Assembly (NCBI RefSeq): GCF_008807415.1
Contig: NZ_CP043626.1
Location: 2,108,001-2,172,000 of the forward strand
Source of the DNA: Pseudomonas denitrificans (nom. rej.)
GTDB lineage: Bacteria > Pseudomonadota > Gammaproteobacteria > Pseudomonadales > Pseudomonadaceae
Length of the DNA: 64,000 nucleotides
Direction of reading: 5' to 3'
Under the pieces are notes generated by a model. It was not told the DNA's origin, ran no database searches, and saw nothing but the letters and a program-made list of their open reading frames with translations. Shown here piece after piece: positions 53,091 through 64,000 of this stretch. Every line of letters starts with the position of its first letter. Within the stretch, counting starts at the first letter, position 1. Both the position numbers and the translations under genes were made by a program.

Positions 53091-53354
53091 TCAGGCTTCG
53101 ACGGCATCCAGCAGGGCCCACGGCTTGTAGCCTGCGGCGCGCGCTGCCTTTTCCGCTTCGAGGATCGCCTCGGTGCGACTCAGCGAGCGCGAACGATGCT
53201 CGAAGCGGAAGGCGGGCCCACTTTCTGCACGCACGCTGAGAACAATCAGATAGCCCCGCATGGGGTTGCTGGCTTCGCGAGTGGTTTTCACTTTCTTCGG
53301 AGCAACGCCAAGCGCTTCGCGCATCTGCCGCTCGAGATCTTCGACTTGGTTCAT
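53091..53354 (-). CDS. Hypothetical protein
   Basis: An 87-residue soluble basic protein, MNQVEDLERQMREALGV. The N-terminal half is helical and charged, the C-terminal half has RSRSLSRTEAILEAEKAARAAGYKPW. I recognise no family. It lies upstream of gacA on the same strand with a gap of about 235 bp that holds no visible gene. Confidence 0.65.
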   Translation of the reverse strand: MNQVEDLERQMREALGVAPKKVKTTREASNPMRGYLIVLSVRAESGPAFRFEHRSRSLSRTEAILEAEKAARAAGYKPWALLDAVEA

Positions 53355-53533
53355 TCAGGGTTTTCCGGAAGGTGGTACTTGAAGTTTAACTGAGCGGATC
53401 AACGTCCTACAGAATCATCGATCGGGATGACTGCCTTTTCTGACGTTGTTCAACTTGTGCAATGCAATTGCCATGAGTACGACGTGAAATTGGAAGAAAA
53501 TCCCACAAGCGGTGCTTGATGGCCAGAAACGCG

Positions 53534-53557
53534 AAAGCCCCGCATGGCGGGGCTTTC
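53534..53557. terminator. Hairpin downstream of tRNA-Ser
   Basis: GAAAGCCCCGC–AT–GGCGGGGCTTTC is an inverted repeat with weak A/T flanks, 14 bp past the 3' end of the minus-strand tRNA-Ser. Likely the tRNA terminator. Confidence 0.75.
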
Positions 53558-53570
53558 AACGTTGTAATAG

Positions 53571-53658
53571 TGGCGGAAGCGTAGAGATTCGAACTCTAGG
53601 ACAGTTGCCCGTCGACGGTTTTCAAGACCGTTGCCTTAAACCACTCGGCCACGCTTCC
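53571..53658 (-). tRNA. tRNA-Ser (anticodon UGA)
   Basis: On the minus strand GGAAGCG...CGCTTCC pairs as the acceptor stem with discriminator G and encoded CCA. The anticodon loop CTTGAAA gives TGA. A long variable arm (CGACGGGCAACTGTCCTAG region) marks class II. AGTTCGAATC is the T-loop. 88 nt. Confidence 0.95.
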
Positions 53659-53792
53659 ACATGAGCGGGCGGCAATATTACCGGATCGCAACACACTGTC
53701 AAACTCTGATGATTCAGCGCGCTTTTCCCTCTGTTATGATGAGCATCACTACGGTCATGGATCCGTATCCCGCTTAACAGGAGTGTCTCGAC

Positions 53793-54458
53793 ATGCAAGA
53801 ACGGCAATATCTCGACTCCACAGCCGTGGAGCAGAAAGAGGTCAGCGGCGTCCTGCGCAATACCTACGGCCTGCTGGCCCTGACTCTGGCCTTTAGCGGC
53901 CTGGTGGCCTTCGCCTCGCAGCAGATGCGCCTGCCCTACCCCAGCTTCTTCGTGGTGCTGCTGGGCTTCTACGGCCTGTTCTTCCTCACCGTGAAGCTGC
54001 GCAACAGCGCCTGGGGCCTGGTCAGCACCTTCGCCCTCACCGGCTTCATGGGCTACACCCTCGGCCCGATCCTGAACATGTACCTGGGCATGGCCAATGG
54101 CGCGAGCATCATCTCCTCGGCCTTCTTCATGACTGCCCTGGTGTTCTTCGGCCTTTCCGCCTACGTACTGACTACCCGCAAGGACATGAGCTTCCTGTCC
54201 GGCTTCATCACTGCGGGCTTCTTCGTGCTGCTGGGCGCCGTCCTGGTCTCGCTCTTCTTCCAGATCAGCGGCCTGCAACTGGCCATCAGCGCCGGCTTCG
54301 TGCTGTTCTCCTCGGCGATGATCCTGTTCCAGACCAGCGCGATCATCCACGGTGGCGAGCGCAACTACATCATGGCCACCATCAGCCTGTACGTGTCGAT
54401 CTACAACCTGTTCATCAGCCTGTTGCAGATCTTCGGCATCATGGGCAGTGACGACTGA
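53793..54458 (+). CDS. Bax inhibitor-1/YccA family membrane protein
   Basis: A 221-residue protein with seven hydrophobic segments. The N-terminal VLRNTYGLLALTLAFSGLVAF and the GFFVLLGAVLVSLFFQ block match the BI-1/YccA family; the C-terminal half has the Asp/Glu-containing SLYVSIYNLFISLLQIFG. YccA of E. coli interacts with FtsH. It is directly upstream of the tus genes in pseudomonads. A terminator follows. Confidence 0.9.
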   Translation: MQERQYLDSTAVEQKEVSGVLRNTYGLLALTLAFSGLVAFASQQMRLPYPSFFVVLLGFYGLFFLTVKLRNSAWGLVSTFALTGFMGYTLGPILNMYLGMANGASIISSAFFMTALVFFGLSAYVLTTRKDMSFLSGFITAGFFVLLGAVLVSLFFQISGLQLAISAGFVLFSSAMILFQTSAIIHGGERNYIMATISLYVSIYNLFISLLQIFGIMGSDD

Positions 54459-54475
54459 TCCTCGCGCCTCCCAGG

Positions 54476-54505
54476 AAAAAGCCCGTCTCGACGGGCTTTT
54501 TTCAT
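54476..54505 (+). terminator. Rho-independent terminator after the YccA-like gene
   Basis: AAAAAGCCCGT–CTCG–ACGGGCTTTTTTC lies 17 bp past the stop codon. Confidence 0.9.
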
Positions 54506-54573
54506 TTCCGGCGCGGCAAACATCTGCATAGCGCCGTATCATCCAGCGAAAATTCGCCGATCAGGCCCGCTCC

Positions 54574-54966
54574 ATGAAGTTCGTCATCGCCCTTTTCTCC
54601 CCGCCGCATTCGCCGGCAGCCCGCCGCGCCCTGCGCTTCGCCGAGGCTGCATTGGCCGGCGGCCATGAAATCACCCGGCTGTTCTTTTACCAGGACGGCG
54701 TGCACAGCGCCTCGGCAAACACCGTCACCAGCCAGGATGAACTGGACGTCGCCGCCGCCTGGACGCGCTTCGTCACCGATCACCAGCTGGACGGAGTGGT
54801 CTGCATCGCCGCTGCGCTGCGACGGGGCGTGCTCAATCCAGAGGAAGCCAACCGCTATTCCCGTCCCGCCGCGAACCTGCAGGCGCCCTGGGATCTTTCC
54901 GGCCTTGGCCAACTGCATGAAGCAGCGCAACTGGCGGACCGTCTGGTCTGCTTCGGAGGCAACTGA
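54574..54966 (+). CDS. tusD: Sulfurtransferase complex subunit TusD
   Basis: A 130-residue DsrE-fold protein, MKFVIALFSPPHSPAARRAL. TusD forms TusBCD, which receives persulphide sulfur from TusA and passes it to TusE for 2-thiolation of the tRNA wobble uridine. The active-site Cys is in the segment QLDGVVCIAAALRRG near residue 74. Its stop overlaps the tusC start by one base. Confidence 0.92.
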   Translation: MKFVIALFSPPHSPAARRALRFAEAALAGGHEITRLFFYQDGVHSASANTVTSQDELDVAAAWTRFVTDHQLDGVVCIAAALRRGVLNPEEANRYSRPAANLQAPWDLSGLGQLHEAAQLADRLVCFGGN

Positions 54967-55325
54967 TGGCCAAGTCCCTGCTGATCATCAGCCGTCAGGC
55001 TCCCTGGGCCGGCCCCGCCGCCCGCGAGGCGCTGGATATCGCCCTGGCTGGCGGCGCCTTCGACCTGCCGATCTCGATGCTCTTTCTCGATGACGGCGTG
55101 TTCCAGCTCGCTCCCGACCAGCGTCCCAGCACAGTTGAACAGAAGGACCTGCAGGCGAATCTGCAAGCCCTGCCGCTGTTCGGCGTGGAAGCGCTCTATA
55201 CCAGCAGCCGCAGCCTTGCCGAACGCGGATTGGACGGCGCGAGCCTGACCCTGCCCGCCCAGGCGCTGGACGATGCCGCCCTGCGCAGCCTGCTGCAAAC
55301 CCATGACCAGGTGATCACGATCTGA
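54966..55325 (+). CDS. tusC: Sulfurtransferase complex subunit TusC
   Basis: A 119-residue DsrF-like subunit, MAKSLLIISRQAPWAGPAARE. It has no conserved catalytic Cys, as expected for TusC, and contains the family's DGVFQLAPDQ block. It shares one base with tusD before and one with tusB after, so the four tus genes are tightly coupled. Confidence 0.9.
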   Translation: MAKSLLIISRQAPWAGPAAREALDIALAGGAFDLPISMLFLDDGVFQLAPDQRPSTVEQKDLQANLQALPLFGVEALYTSSRSLAERGLDGASLTLPAQALDDAALRSLLQTHDQVITI

Positions 55326-55627
55326 TGGCTACTCTCCACCTGCTCTCGCACTCTCCCTTCAATGACGGCCGGCTCGCCAGCTGCCTGCACCTGCTCGGCC
55401 CCGACGATGGCCTGCTGCTGACTGGCGAAGCCGTCTACTCCCTGCGCGAGGGCACCGCCCCCTGCCAGGCACTGGAGCTGATGCCCGCCGCCAATGTGCT
55501 CTTCGCCCTGCTGGAGGACCTGCAGGCCCGCGGCATGGATGATGTACCCGCCCGCGTCGTTGCCGTGGATTACCCCGGCTTCGTCGAGCTCTGCACCCGT
55601 TTCGACAAGGTGAACGCCTGGCTATGA
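55325..55627 (+). CDS. tusB: Sulfurtransferase complex subunit TusB
   Basis: A 100-residue DsrH-like subunit, MATLHLLSHSPFNDGRLASC, third member of TusBCD. LLGPDDGLLLTGEAVYSLREG and the C-terminal VDYPGFVELCTRFDKVNAWL are typical. It overlaps tusE by four bases (ATGA). Confidence 0.88.
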   Translation: MATLHLLSHSPFNDGRLASCLHLLGPDDGLLLTGEAVYSLREGTAPCQALELMPAANVLFALLEDLQARGMDDVPARVVAVDYPGFVELCTRFDKVNAWL

Positions 55628-55959
55628 GCACCCTACTGGTCAACGGCCACTCCCTGCCGCTGGACAAGGACGGCTACCTCGTCGACCTGAACGACTGGAG
55701 CGACGTCGCCGCCGAGGCCCTGGCACACAACGAGGGCATCCACCTGACTCCCGAGCACTGGGAAATCCTCCTGCTGCTGCGCGAGTTCTACGGCGAGTTC
55801 CAGCTCTCGCCGGCCAACCGTCCGCTGATCAAGTACGTCGCCCAGAAGCTGGGCGCGGAAAAGGGCAGCAGCCTGCACCTCAACCTCCTGTTCAAGGGCA
55901 CACCGGCCAAGCTTGCCGCCAAGCTCGCCGGCCTGCCGAAGCCGACCAATTGCCTATGA
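55624..55959 (+). CDS. tusE: Sulfur relay protein TusE (DsrC family)
   Basis: A 111-residue DsrC-like protein. It carries the near-C-terminal Cys in LPKPTNCL that accepts sulfur for transfer to MnmA and tRNA. DWSDVAAEALAHNEGIHLTPEHWEIL and REFYGEFQLSPANRPLIKYV are family blocks. Its stop overlaps the next gene (ATGA). Confidence 0.93.
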   Translation: MSTLLVNGHSLPLDKDGYLVDLNDWSDVAAEALAHNEGIHLTPEHWEILLLLREFYGEFQLSPANRPLIKYVAQKLGAEKGSSLHLNLLFKGTPAKLAAKLAGLPKPTNCL

Positions 55960-56954
55960 CCACCTCCCCGCTTGTCCTGCAGACCCCCGCCGAACACCCC
56001 TTCGCCCAGTTCGTCCGCATCCTGGGCAAAGGCAAGCGCGGCGCGCGCGGCCTGACCCGCGAGGAAGCCCGCGAAGCCCTCGGCATGATCCTCGACGACA
56101 AGGTCGAGGAAGCGCAGCTGGGTGCCTTCCTGATGTTGCTGCGGCACAAGGAAGAAAGCGCCGAGGAACTCGCCGGCTTTACCGAGGCCGTACGCTCCCG
56201 CCTGCAGGCACCGAAGATCGCCGTGGACCTCGACTGGCCCAGCTACGCCGGCAAGAAGCGTCACCTGCCCTGGTACCTGCTGGCCGCCAAGTGCCTGGGT
56301 GGCAGCGGCACCCGTATCCTCTTGCATGGCGGCGGCGCGCATACGGCTGGCCGGGTCTACAGCGAACAGCTGCTCGAGCAGCTCGGTCTGCCACTGTGTC
56401 GCGACTGGAGCTCGGTCAGCCAGGCACTGGACGCCAAAGGTATCGCCTTCGCCCCGCTGGTCGATTGGATGCCGCGCCTGCAGCACATGATCGACCTGCG
56501 CAATACCCTGGGTCTGCGCTCCCCCATGCACTCGGCCGTGCGCCTGCTCAACCCGCTAAGCGCTACCTGCGTACTGCAGAGCATTTTCCACCCCGGCTAC
56601 CAGGAGGTGCACCGCGAGGGCAGCCGCCTGCTCGGCGACTACGCCATCGTCATCAAGGGCGAAGGCGGCGAGATCGAGATGAACCCGGACGCCACCTCCC
56701 ACCTCTATGGCTGCCGCGACGGCGAAGCCTGGGACGAGGAATGGCCGGCGCTGTCGCCGCTGCGCCACGTCAAGCCGGAAACGCTGGACCCGGCACACCT
56801 GGCCGCCTTCTGGCGCGGCGAAGCCGAAGACGCCTACGGCGAACTGGCCGTCCGCGCGACCATGGCACTCGCCCTGCGCGCCATGGGAATGCAGCGCGAC
56901 GAAGCCTTCGGCGAAGCTGGCAGGCGGTGGGCTGCGCGGGATAAATCGATTTAA
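55956..56954 (+). CDS. Glycosyltransferase family 3 protein, YbiB-like (anthranilate phosphoribosyltransferase fold)
   Basis: A 332-residue protein, MTTSPLVLQTPAEHPF, coupled to tusE by an ATGA overlap. The helical N-terminal domain (GLTREEAREALGMILDDKVEEAQLGAFLMLLR in parts) and the phosphoribosyltransferase core follow, but the TrpD glycine loop is changed to HGGGAHTAGRVY. E. coli YbiB is such a paralogue that binds nucleic acid, and is not a tryptophan enzyme. Its role next to the tRNA-thiolation genes is not known. Confidence 0.85.
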   Translation: MTTSPLVLQTPAEHPFAQFVRILGKGKRGARGLTREEAREALGMILDDKVEEAQLGAFLMLLRHKEESAEELAGFTEAVRSRLQAPKIAVDLDWPSYAGKKRHLPWYLLAAKCLGGSGTRILLHGGGAHTAGRVYSEQLLEQLGLPLCRDWSSVSQALDAKGIAFAPLVDWMPRLQHMIDLRNTLGLRSPMHSAVRLLNPLSATCVLQSIFHPGYQEVHREGSRLLGDYAIVIKGEGGEIEMNPDATSHLYGCRDGEAWDEEWPALSPLRHVKPETLDPAHLAAFWRGEAEDAYGELAVRATMALALRAMGMQRDEAFGEAGRRWAARDKSI

Positions 56955-57042
56955 TCGATACTTGGAATCCTGTTTTTGCGCTAAACAATCGAGCCACAGC
57001 CGATAGACTGGTCCCATCTCCCCCGTGTTCTGGAGCAATGAG

Positions 57043-58044
57043 ATGGGACAGTTGATCGATGGCCGCTGGCATGACCAGTGGTATGACACCAGCAAGGACG
57101 GCCGCTTCCAGCGCGAGAACGCGCAGCGCCGCAACTGGGTTACCGCCGACGGCCAACCCGGCCCCACCGGCGAAGGCGGCTTCCGCGCCGAAGCCGGCCG
57201 CTATCACCTCTATGTATCCCTGGCCTGCCCCTGGGCCCACCGCACGCTGATCTACCGCCAGCTCAAGGGCCTGGAATCGCTGATCGACGTTTCGGTGGTC
57301 AGCTGGCTGATGCTGGAAAACGGCTGGACCTTCGACAAAGCCCTCGGCTCCACGGGCGACAAGCTCGACGGCCTGACCTTCCTCCATCAGCGCTACACCA
57401 AGGACGACGCGAACTACACCGGCCGCGTGACCGTGCCGGTGCTGTGGGACAAGCACGAGCAACGCATCGTCAGCAACGAATCAGCGGAGATCATCCGCAT
57501 GTTCAACAGCGCCTTCGACGGCATCACCGGCAACCCGCTGGACCTCTACCCGGAGCCGCTGCGCGCGCAGATCGACGAACTGAACGAGCGCATCTACCCG
57601 GCGGTGAACAACGGCGTGTACCGCGCCGGTTTCGCGACGACGCAAGACGCCTACGAAGAGGCCTTCAAGACCCTGTTCAACGAACTGGACTGGCTGGAAG
57701 AGCGCCTGAGCAAGCAGCGCTACCTGGCCGGTGAATACCTGACCGAAGCCGACGTGCGGCTGTTCACCACACTGATCCGCTTCGACGCGGTCTACCACGG
57801 CCACTTCAAGTGCAACCTACGGCGCCTGGCGGACTACCCGAATCTGTCCGGCTGGCTGCGCGAGCTGTATCAACTGGAGGGCGTTGCCGGAACCGTGGAT
57901 TTCCAGCACATCAAGAACCACTACTACGCCAGCCACCGCACCATCAACCCGACCGGCGTCGTGCCGCTCGGCCCCCTGCAGGACTTCACCGGACCGCACG
58001 GACGGGGCCACCTGCCGGGCAAAGGTATCGCGCACAAGGGCTGA
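57043..58044 (+). CDS. Glutathionyl-hydroquinone reductase (omega-type GST, YqjG/EcM4-like)
   Basis: A 333-residue protein, MGQLIDGRWHDQWYDTSKDG. The catalytic Cys is in SLACPWAHRTLIYR near residue 64, followed by VTVPVLWDKHEQRIVSNESAEI (GSH-binding region) and the helical C-terminal domain. Such enzymes reduce glutathionyl-hydroquinones. ATG 57043 has TGGAG eight bases upstream; a GTG at 57025 overlaps that site. The gene is not part of the usual tus–cysG neighbourhood as I recall it. Confidence 0.9.
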   Translation: MGQLIDGRWHDQWYDTSKDGRFQRENAQRRNWVTADGQPGPTGEGGFRAEAGRYHLYVSLACPWAHRTLIYRQLKGLESLIDVSVVSWLMLENGWTFDKALGSTGDKLDGLTFLHQRYTKDDANYTGRVTVPVLWDKHEQRIVSNESAEIIRMFNSAFDGITGNPLDLYPEPLRAQIDELNERIYPAVNNGVYRAGFATTQDAYEEAFKTLFNELDWLEERLSKQRYLAGEYLTEADVRLFTTLIRFDAVYHGHFKCNLRRLADYPNLSGWLRELYQLEGVAGTVDFQHIKNHYYASHRTINPTGVVPLGPLQDFTGPHGRGHLPGKGIAHKG

Positions 58045-58059
58045 CTAGCAGCACTGCAC

Positions 58060-58112
58060 CTGTAGGAGCGGGCCACACCGCGATTCACGGACAAGGTCCG
58101 CGCCTGCAGGAG
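58060..58112. repeat. REP-like palindrome
   Basis: CTGTAGGAGCGGGCCACACCGCGA pairs loosely with CGGACAAGGTCCGCGCCTGCAGGA. It is a degenerate member of the TAGGAGCG family, between convergent genes. Confidence 0.55.
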
Positions 58113-58119
58113 TACCGAG

Positions 58120-58467
58120 TCAGATCGGTTTGTCGATACCGTCGTAGACCTTCTGCAGCGCGTCCAGGCGTTCCTGGTAGCGCTGCTTGAGGCAGGCCTT
58201 GTTGGCGCCGCAGGCGCGGCGCTGCTCCAGCCAGGCGAGCTGGGAGTCACCCAGGTTGCCGCGCATGCCCATGGCGAACAGGCCGCGCAGCAGGCGGTAG
58301 GTGGTCGCCACCTGCACATCCATCTCGGAAAGCTGGCGATCCGCGCAGATGGCCTTCTCGTCCGCCTGCTTGGCCTTCTTGCAGTCGAAGCTGGCCGCAT
58401 GGGCTGGCAAGGCGATGCAACCCAGCGCACACGCAGCGCCCAGGATCGCAACGCGCGGGGATATCAC
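58120..58467 (-). CDS. Secreted LprI/DUF1311-like protein
   Basis: A 115-residue exported protein. GTG 58467 is preferred because GAGGGG lies five bases before it; the longer frame overlaps cysG more. A signal peptide ([11 protein letters not shown]) is cleaved before [26 protein letters not shown], the DUF1311 lysozyme-inhibitor-like LprI start. Four cysteines (two in [13 protein letters not shown], two in CGANKAC) fit two disulphides. Its start overlaps the end of cysG by a few bases, so it is probably coupled to cysG. Confidence 0.82.
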   Translation of the reverse strand: MISPRVAILGAACALGCIALPAHAASFDCKKAKQADEKAICADRQLSEMDVQVATTYRLLRGLFAMGMRGNLGDSQLAWLEQRRACGANKACLKQRYQERLDALQKVYDGIDKPI

Positions 58468-59848
58468 TGCTGCCCCTCGAACCACGCCAACTTCTCACGC
58501 AGCTGCACCACTTCCCCGACAATCACCAGAGTCGGTGCATGCACTTCATGCTCGGCCACCAGCTCCGGCAGGTTTGCCAGGGTGCCAGTGAACACGCGCT
58601 GGTGCACTGTGGTGCCCTGCTGGATGAGCGCCGCCGGCGTATCGGCGGAGCGACCATGACGCACCAGTTGCTCGCAAATGACCGGCAAGCCAACCAGGCC
58701 CATGTAGAACACCAGGGTCTGCCCGGGGCGACCAGATCGTTCCACGGCAGGTCGGTGCTGCCATCTTTCAGGTGGCCCGTCACGAAGCGCACGGACTGCG
58801 CGTAGTCACGATGAGTCAGCGGAATACCGGCATAGGCCGCGCAACCGCTGGCCGCCGTAATGCCCGGCACAACCTGGAATGGGATGCCATTGGCTGCCAG
58901 TTCGTCGATTTCCTCGCCACCTCGTCCGAAGATGAACGGGTCGCCGCCCTTCAGGCGCAGCACGCGCTTGCCCTGCTGGGCCAGCTCGACCAGCTTGCGA
59001 TTGATCTCGTCCTGCGGCACGGCGTGGTCCGCACGGCGCTTGCCGACGTACAGTCGGTCCGCGTCACGGCGACACAACTCGAGGATGGCCGGCGCAACGA
59101 GGCGGTCGTAGAGCACCACGTCGGCCTGCTGCATCAGGCGCAGGGCGCGGAAGGTCAGCAGGTCGGGATCGCCCGGACCGGCGCCAACCAGATAGACCTC
59201 ACCGCGAGACTCCGCCTGCGGCGATTCCAGCTTGTCCGCCAGCAGGCGCTCGGCCTCGCCGGGCTGGCCGGCGATCATGCGCTCGGCGACCGGGCCCTGG
59301 AACACCTCCTCCCAGAACTTGCGGCGTTGCTGCAGGTCCGGCAGGCGCTGCTTCACGCGCTCGCGGAAGCGGCTGGCGAGACCGGCCAGCTGGCCGTAGG
59401 TCGCGGGAATCCAGGTTTCCAGCTTGGCGCGCAGCAGGCGTGCCAGTACCGGCGCATCGCCGCCACTGGAAACCGCCACCACCAGTGGCGAGCGATCGAC
59501 AATGGCCGGGAAGATCACACTGCACAGGGCCGGCGCATCGACGACATTGACCGGAACGCCACGCTCGTTGGCGTCGCGGGAAACCTGGGCATTGAGCGGC
59601 TCATCGTCGGTGGCGGCGATGACCAGAACGCAATCCTGAAGATCACCCTGAGCGTAGGGGCGCAGGAGCAATTCGCCCGCGCCCTCCTCGACCAGCTCAC
59701 GCAGCTCCGAATGCACTTCCGGAGCCACGACTCGCAGCACTGCGCCGGCGTCGCTCAGCAGGCGCGCCTTGCGCAGTGCGACATCACCGCCGCCGACCAG
59801 TAGCGCGCGACGTCCGCGCAGGATGTGGAACAGCGGCAGGAAGTCCAT
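58464..59848 (-). pseudogene. cysG: Siroheme synthase CysG, interrupted by a frameshift
   Basis: [21 protein letters not shown] starts the precorrin-2 dehydrogenase/ferrochelatase half (residues ~1–210; [16 protein letters not shown]). The SAM uroporphyrinogen III methyltransferase half follows ([42 protein letters not shown]). The frame is lost after NDLVAPG (about 58722) and the family sequence resumes in the next frame ([15 protein letters not shown]) to the end at 58464. One missing C in GGGCCAGACC explains it. Restored length is 461 residues, normal for the family. CysG makes siroheme for sulfite and nitrite reductases. Real loss or sequencing error cannot be told. Confidence 0.92.
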
Positions 59849-59849
59849 C

Positions 59850-61145
<1,296 letters not shown>

Positions 61146-61176
61146 CTAGTGTCAGGCGGCGCTCGCGGGCGCCACT

Positions 61177-62502
61177 TCAGGATTTTCTGCGACGGCGGGA
61201 ACTGGCCTTGTCGAGGCTGGCCAGGTGGCGCAGCTTTTCGCCGATCTTCAGTTCGAGCCCGCGCGGCACGGGTTGGTAATACTGGCGCGGTTCCATGGAC
61301 TCGGGGAAGTAGTCTTCTCCGGCCGCATAGGCATCCGGCTCATCATGGGCATAACGGTACTCGTCGCCATAGCCCAGGTTCTTCATCAGCTTGGTCGGTG
61401 CGTTGCGCAGATGCAGCGGCACTTCCAGCGAACCGCTCTCCGCCACGTCACGGCGCGCCGTGTTGTAGGCGTTGTAGACGGCATTGCTCTTCGGCGCGCA
61501 GGCCAGGTACACGATAGCCTGCGCAATCGCCAATTCACCTTCGGGGCTGCCGAGGCGCTCCTGCACATCCCAGGCGTGCAAGCACAGGGTCAGGGCGCGC
61601 GGATCGGCATTGCCGATATCCTCGCTGGCCATGCGCACTACGCGACGGGCGATGTACAGCGGATCGCAGCCGCCATCGAGCATGCGCGAATACCAGTACA
61701 GCGCGCCATCAGGGCTGGAGCCGCGCACCGACTTGTGCAGCGCGCTGATCTGGTCGTAGAAGGCCTCGCCGCCCTTGTCGAAGCGCCGGCGCGAGTCGCC
61801 CAGCAGGTTCTGCAGCAGCTCGGCACTGATCTCGCCGTTGTCCTCGGCGAGATCGGAGGCGTTCTCCAGCAGGTTGAGCAGGCGCCGGCCATCGCCATCG
61901 GCGGCAGCCATGAGGATGGCGAAGCTGTCGTCAGGCAGGCTCAGGTTGCGCTTGCCCAGCCCCTTCTCCTCGGTCAGCGCGCGCTCGACCAGTCGTCGCA
62001 GGGCTGCTTCGTCCAGGCTTTTCAGCACATAGACGCGGGCGCGGGAGAGCAGCGCGTTATTCAGCTCGAAAGACGGGTTCTCGGTGGTCGCGCCAATGAA
62101 GATCAGCGTGCCGTCTTCCACATAGGGCAGGAAGGCATCCTGCTGGCTCTTGTTGAAGCGATGCACTTCGTCGACGAAGAGGATGGTGCGGCGGCCGTAC
62201 TGCGCAGCGTGCTGCTTGGCCACTTCCACCGACTGGCGGATTTCCTTCACACCAGAGAGCACCGCCGAGATGGTCTCGAAGTGCGCGTCGGTGACCTGGG
62301 CCAGCAGCTTCGCCAGGGTCGTTTTGCCGACCCCAGGCGGACCCCAGAAGATCATCGAGTGCAGCGCGCCCTGCTCCAGCGCCTCGCGCAGCGGCTTGCC
62401 GCGGGCGAGCAGGTGCTCCTGGCCGACGTACTCGTCCAGGCTGGTCGCGCGCAGGCGCGCGGCCAGGGGCTGGGAAACGGGGGCGGAGCGGAACAGATCC
62501 AA
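61177..62502 (-). CDS. rarA: Replication-associated recombination protein RarA (MgsA)
   Basis: A 441-residue AAA+ ATPase of the RarA/WRNIP1 family. Walker A is [14 protein letters not shown] (about 54–67), Walker [13 protein letters not shown], sensor 1 [14 protein letters not shown] helical C-terminal tetramerisation region follows. It acts at stalled replication forks. Genes serS–rarA–lolA–ftsK are in the usual order. Confidence 0.95.
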   Translation of the reverse strand: MDLFRSAPVSQPLAARLRATSLDEYVGQEHLLARGKPLREALEQGALHSMIFWGPPGVGKTTLAKLLAQVTDAHFETISAVLSGVKEIRQSVEVAKQHAAQYGRRTILFVDEVHRFNKSQQDAFLPYVEDGTLIFIGATTENPSFELNNALLSRARVYVLKSLDEAALRRLVERALTEEKGLGKRNLSLPDDSFAILMAAADGDGRRLLNLLENASDLAEDNGEISAELLQNLLGDSRRRFDKGGEAFYDQISALHKSVRGSSPDGALYWYSRMLDGGCDPLYIARRVVRMASEDIGNADPRALTLCLHAWDVQERLGSPEGELAIAQAIVYLACAPKSNAVYNAYNTARRDVAESGSLEVPLHLRNAPTKLMKNLGYGDEYRYAHDEPDAYAAGEDYFPESMEPRQYYQPVPRGLELKIGEKLRHLASLDKASSRRRRKS

Positions 62503-62558
62503 GGTCTTACCTATTTATCACTCAAAGCTGGGGACTTGACGCAGGCGCGCAGTACCGG

Positions 62559-63182
62559 TCACTCCTGGATGACGTCGACGCCCTTGGGCACCTCGAAGAC
62601 GAATTGCTTGGCGTCCATCGCCTCATTCATCTTCACGTCGAAGAACAGGATGTTGGTGCGCTGGCCGACGCTGTCGATCAGCTGCATGTCGTTCACCACG
62701 CCACTGCGGAAGGAAATCCGCAGGCTGTCGAACAGGGTGTCCTTGGACTTCGGCTTGAGGGTGAAGTCAACCACGTTGCCGCCATCTTTGGCGGTGATGT
62801 CGAAGCTCTGGCCGATCTTCGACACATCACCGGAGAGCAGCAACGCCGGGGTCTGGGTCAGGCGCTGGTCGAGCTTCTGGATGGTCACCTGTTCCAGGTC
62901 CGGGTCGTACAGCCAGATTTTCTCGCCATTGGAGATCAACAGCTGCTCGTTCGGAGCATCGGTGTGCCAGCGGAACAGCCCCGGACGTTTCAGGCCCAGG
63001 GTGCCGGCGGTTTCCTGCAGGCGGGTGCCGCTGCCGTCCAGGGTCAACTGGGAAAAGCGCGCGGTCATTGTCTGTGCCTTGGTGAGCATCCCGCTCAGGC
63101 GCTGCGCAGCAGCCTCGTCGGCATGGGCCTGGACGCCGGCAACAGCCAGCGCAGCAACGAACAACAGGCGGATCAGACGCAT
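62559..63182 (-). CDS. lolA: Outer-membrane lipoprotein carrier protein LolA
   Basis: A 207-residue periplasmic chaperone that ferries lipoproteins from LolCDE to LolB. A signal peptide ([16 protein letters not shown]) is followed by the beta-sheet blocks [34 protein letters not shown] and [22 protein letters not shown] 63182 gives the normal length; an in-frame upstream ATG at 63209 overlaps the ftsK end. Confidence 0.95.
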   Translation of the reverse strand: MRLIRLLFVAALAVAGVQAHADEAAAQRLSGMLTKAQTMTARFSQLTLDGSGTRLQETAGTLGLKRPGLFRWHTDAPNEQLLISNGEKIWLYDPDLEQVTIQKLDQRLTQTPALLLSGDVSKIGQSFDITAKDGGNVVDFTLKPKSKDTLFDSLRISFRSGVVNDMQLIDSVGQRTNILFFDVKMNEAMDAKQFVFEVPKGVDVIQE

Positions 63183-63201
63183 CGAAATCCTCGAAGTCGA
63201 A

Positions 63202-64000
<799 letters not shown>

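Overview
The window is chromosomal DNA of a high-GC gammaproteobacterium, almost certainly a Pseudomonas of the P. aeruginosa / P. nitroreducens / P. citronellolis side of the genus. This is inferred from gene content and from blocks whose order I recall from P. aeruginosa: a TonB receptor–gcd–oprB-like block, a Lrp–small protein–BASS transporter–gor–VOC protein–galU block, a tRNA-Gly/Cys/Leu–pgsA–uvrC–gacA block, and a YccA–tusDCBE–YbiB-like–cysG–serS–rarA–lolA–ftsK block. No database search was possible.

Layout. 1–3.8 kb: an amine or polyamine catabolism locus (periplasmic binding protein, PucR-type regulator, cupin, FAD amine oxidoreductase). 3.9–10.8 kb: a periplasmic glucose oxidation module, in which membrane-bound PQQ glucose dehydrogenase and an OprB-type porin are divergent from a TonB-dependent receptor that may import PQQ. 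10.9–25.2 kb: accessory metabolism and stress genes (YegP-like, GFA, MFS efflux, aldo/keto reductase, MDR and SDR oxidoreductases, LysR, an AaeXAB-like exporter, a histidine phosphatase, an MscS channel fused to a cNMP-binding fold, an SH3 protein, a 2OG-Fe(II) oxygenase, a methyltransferase), punctuated by REP-like palindromes. 25.3–30.9 kb: an orphan polyamine-type binding protein with a class II aldolase, divergent from a MocR regulator; then a sigma factor translationally coupled to a thioesterase; then a frameshifted YebC-family gene. 31–36.6 kb: valine catabolism mmsAB with a divergent LysR, a bestrophin and a flavin reductase. 36.6–46.5 kb: a CoA-transferase, small secreted or hypothetical proteins, a secreted endonuclease I, the Lrp–gor–galU block. 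46.5–49.3 kb: a variable, partly AT-richer stretch between two conserved blocks, holding an SOS-controlled UmuD-like protein without catalytic residues and an FkbM methyltransferase, ending at tRNA-Leu. 49.3–64 kb: tRNA genes and housekeeping genes.

Points that stand out: two LexA-box-like operators in front of poorly characterised genes (38719 and 47085), the first facing a 104-residue orphan and the second a UmuD'-sized protein lacking both the Ser and the Lys of the S24 dyad; two single-base frameshifts of the same kind (one missing C on the coding strand) in a yebC-family gene and in cysG, which look like sequencing errors until shown otherwise; an SDR lacking the Tyr-x3-Lys motif; an MscS–cNMP channel whose phosphate-binding cassette lacks the usual Arg; and an overlapping coding-like reading frame at the 3' end of the FkbM gene.
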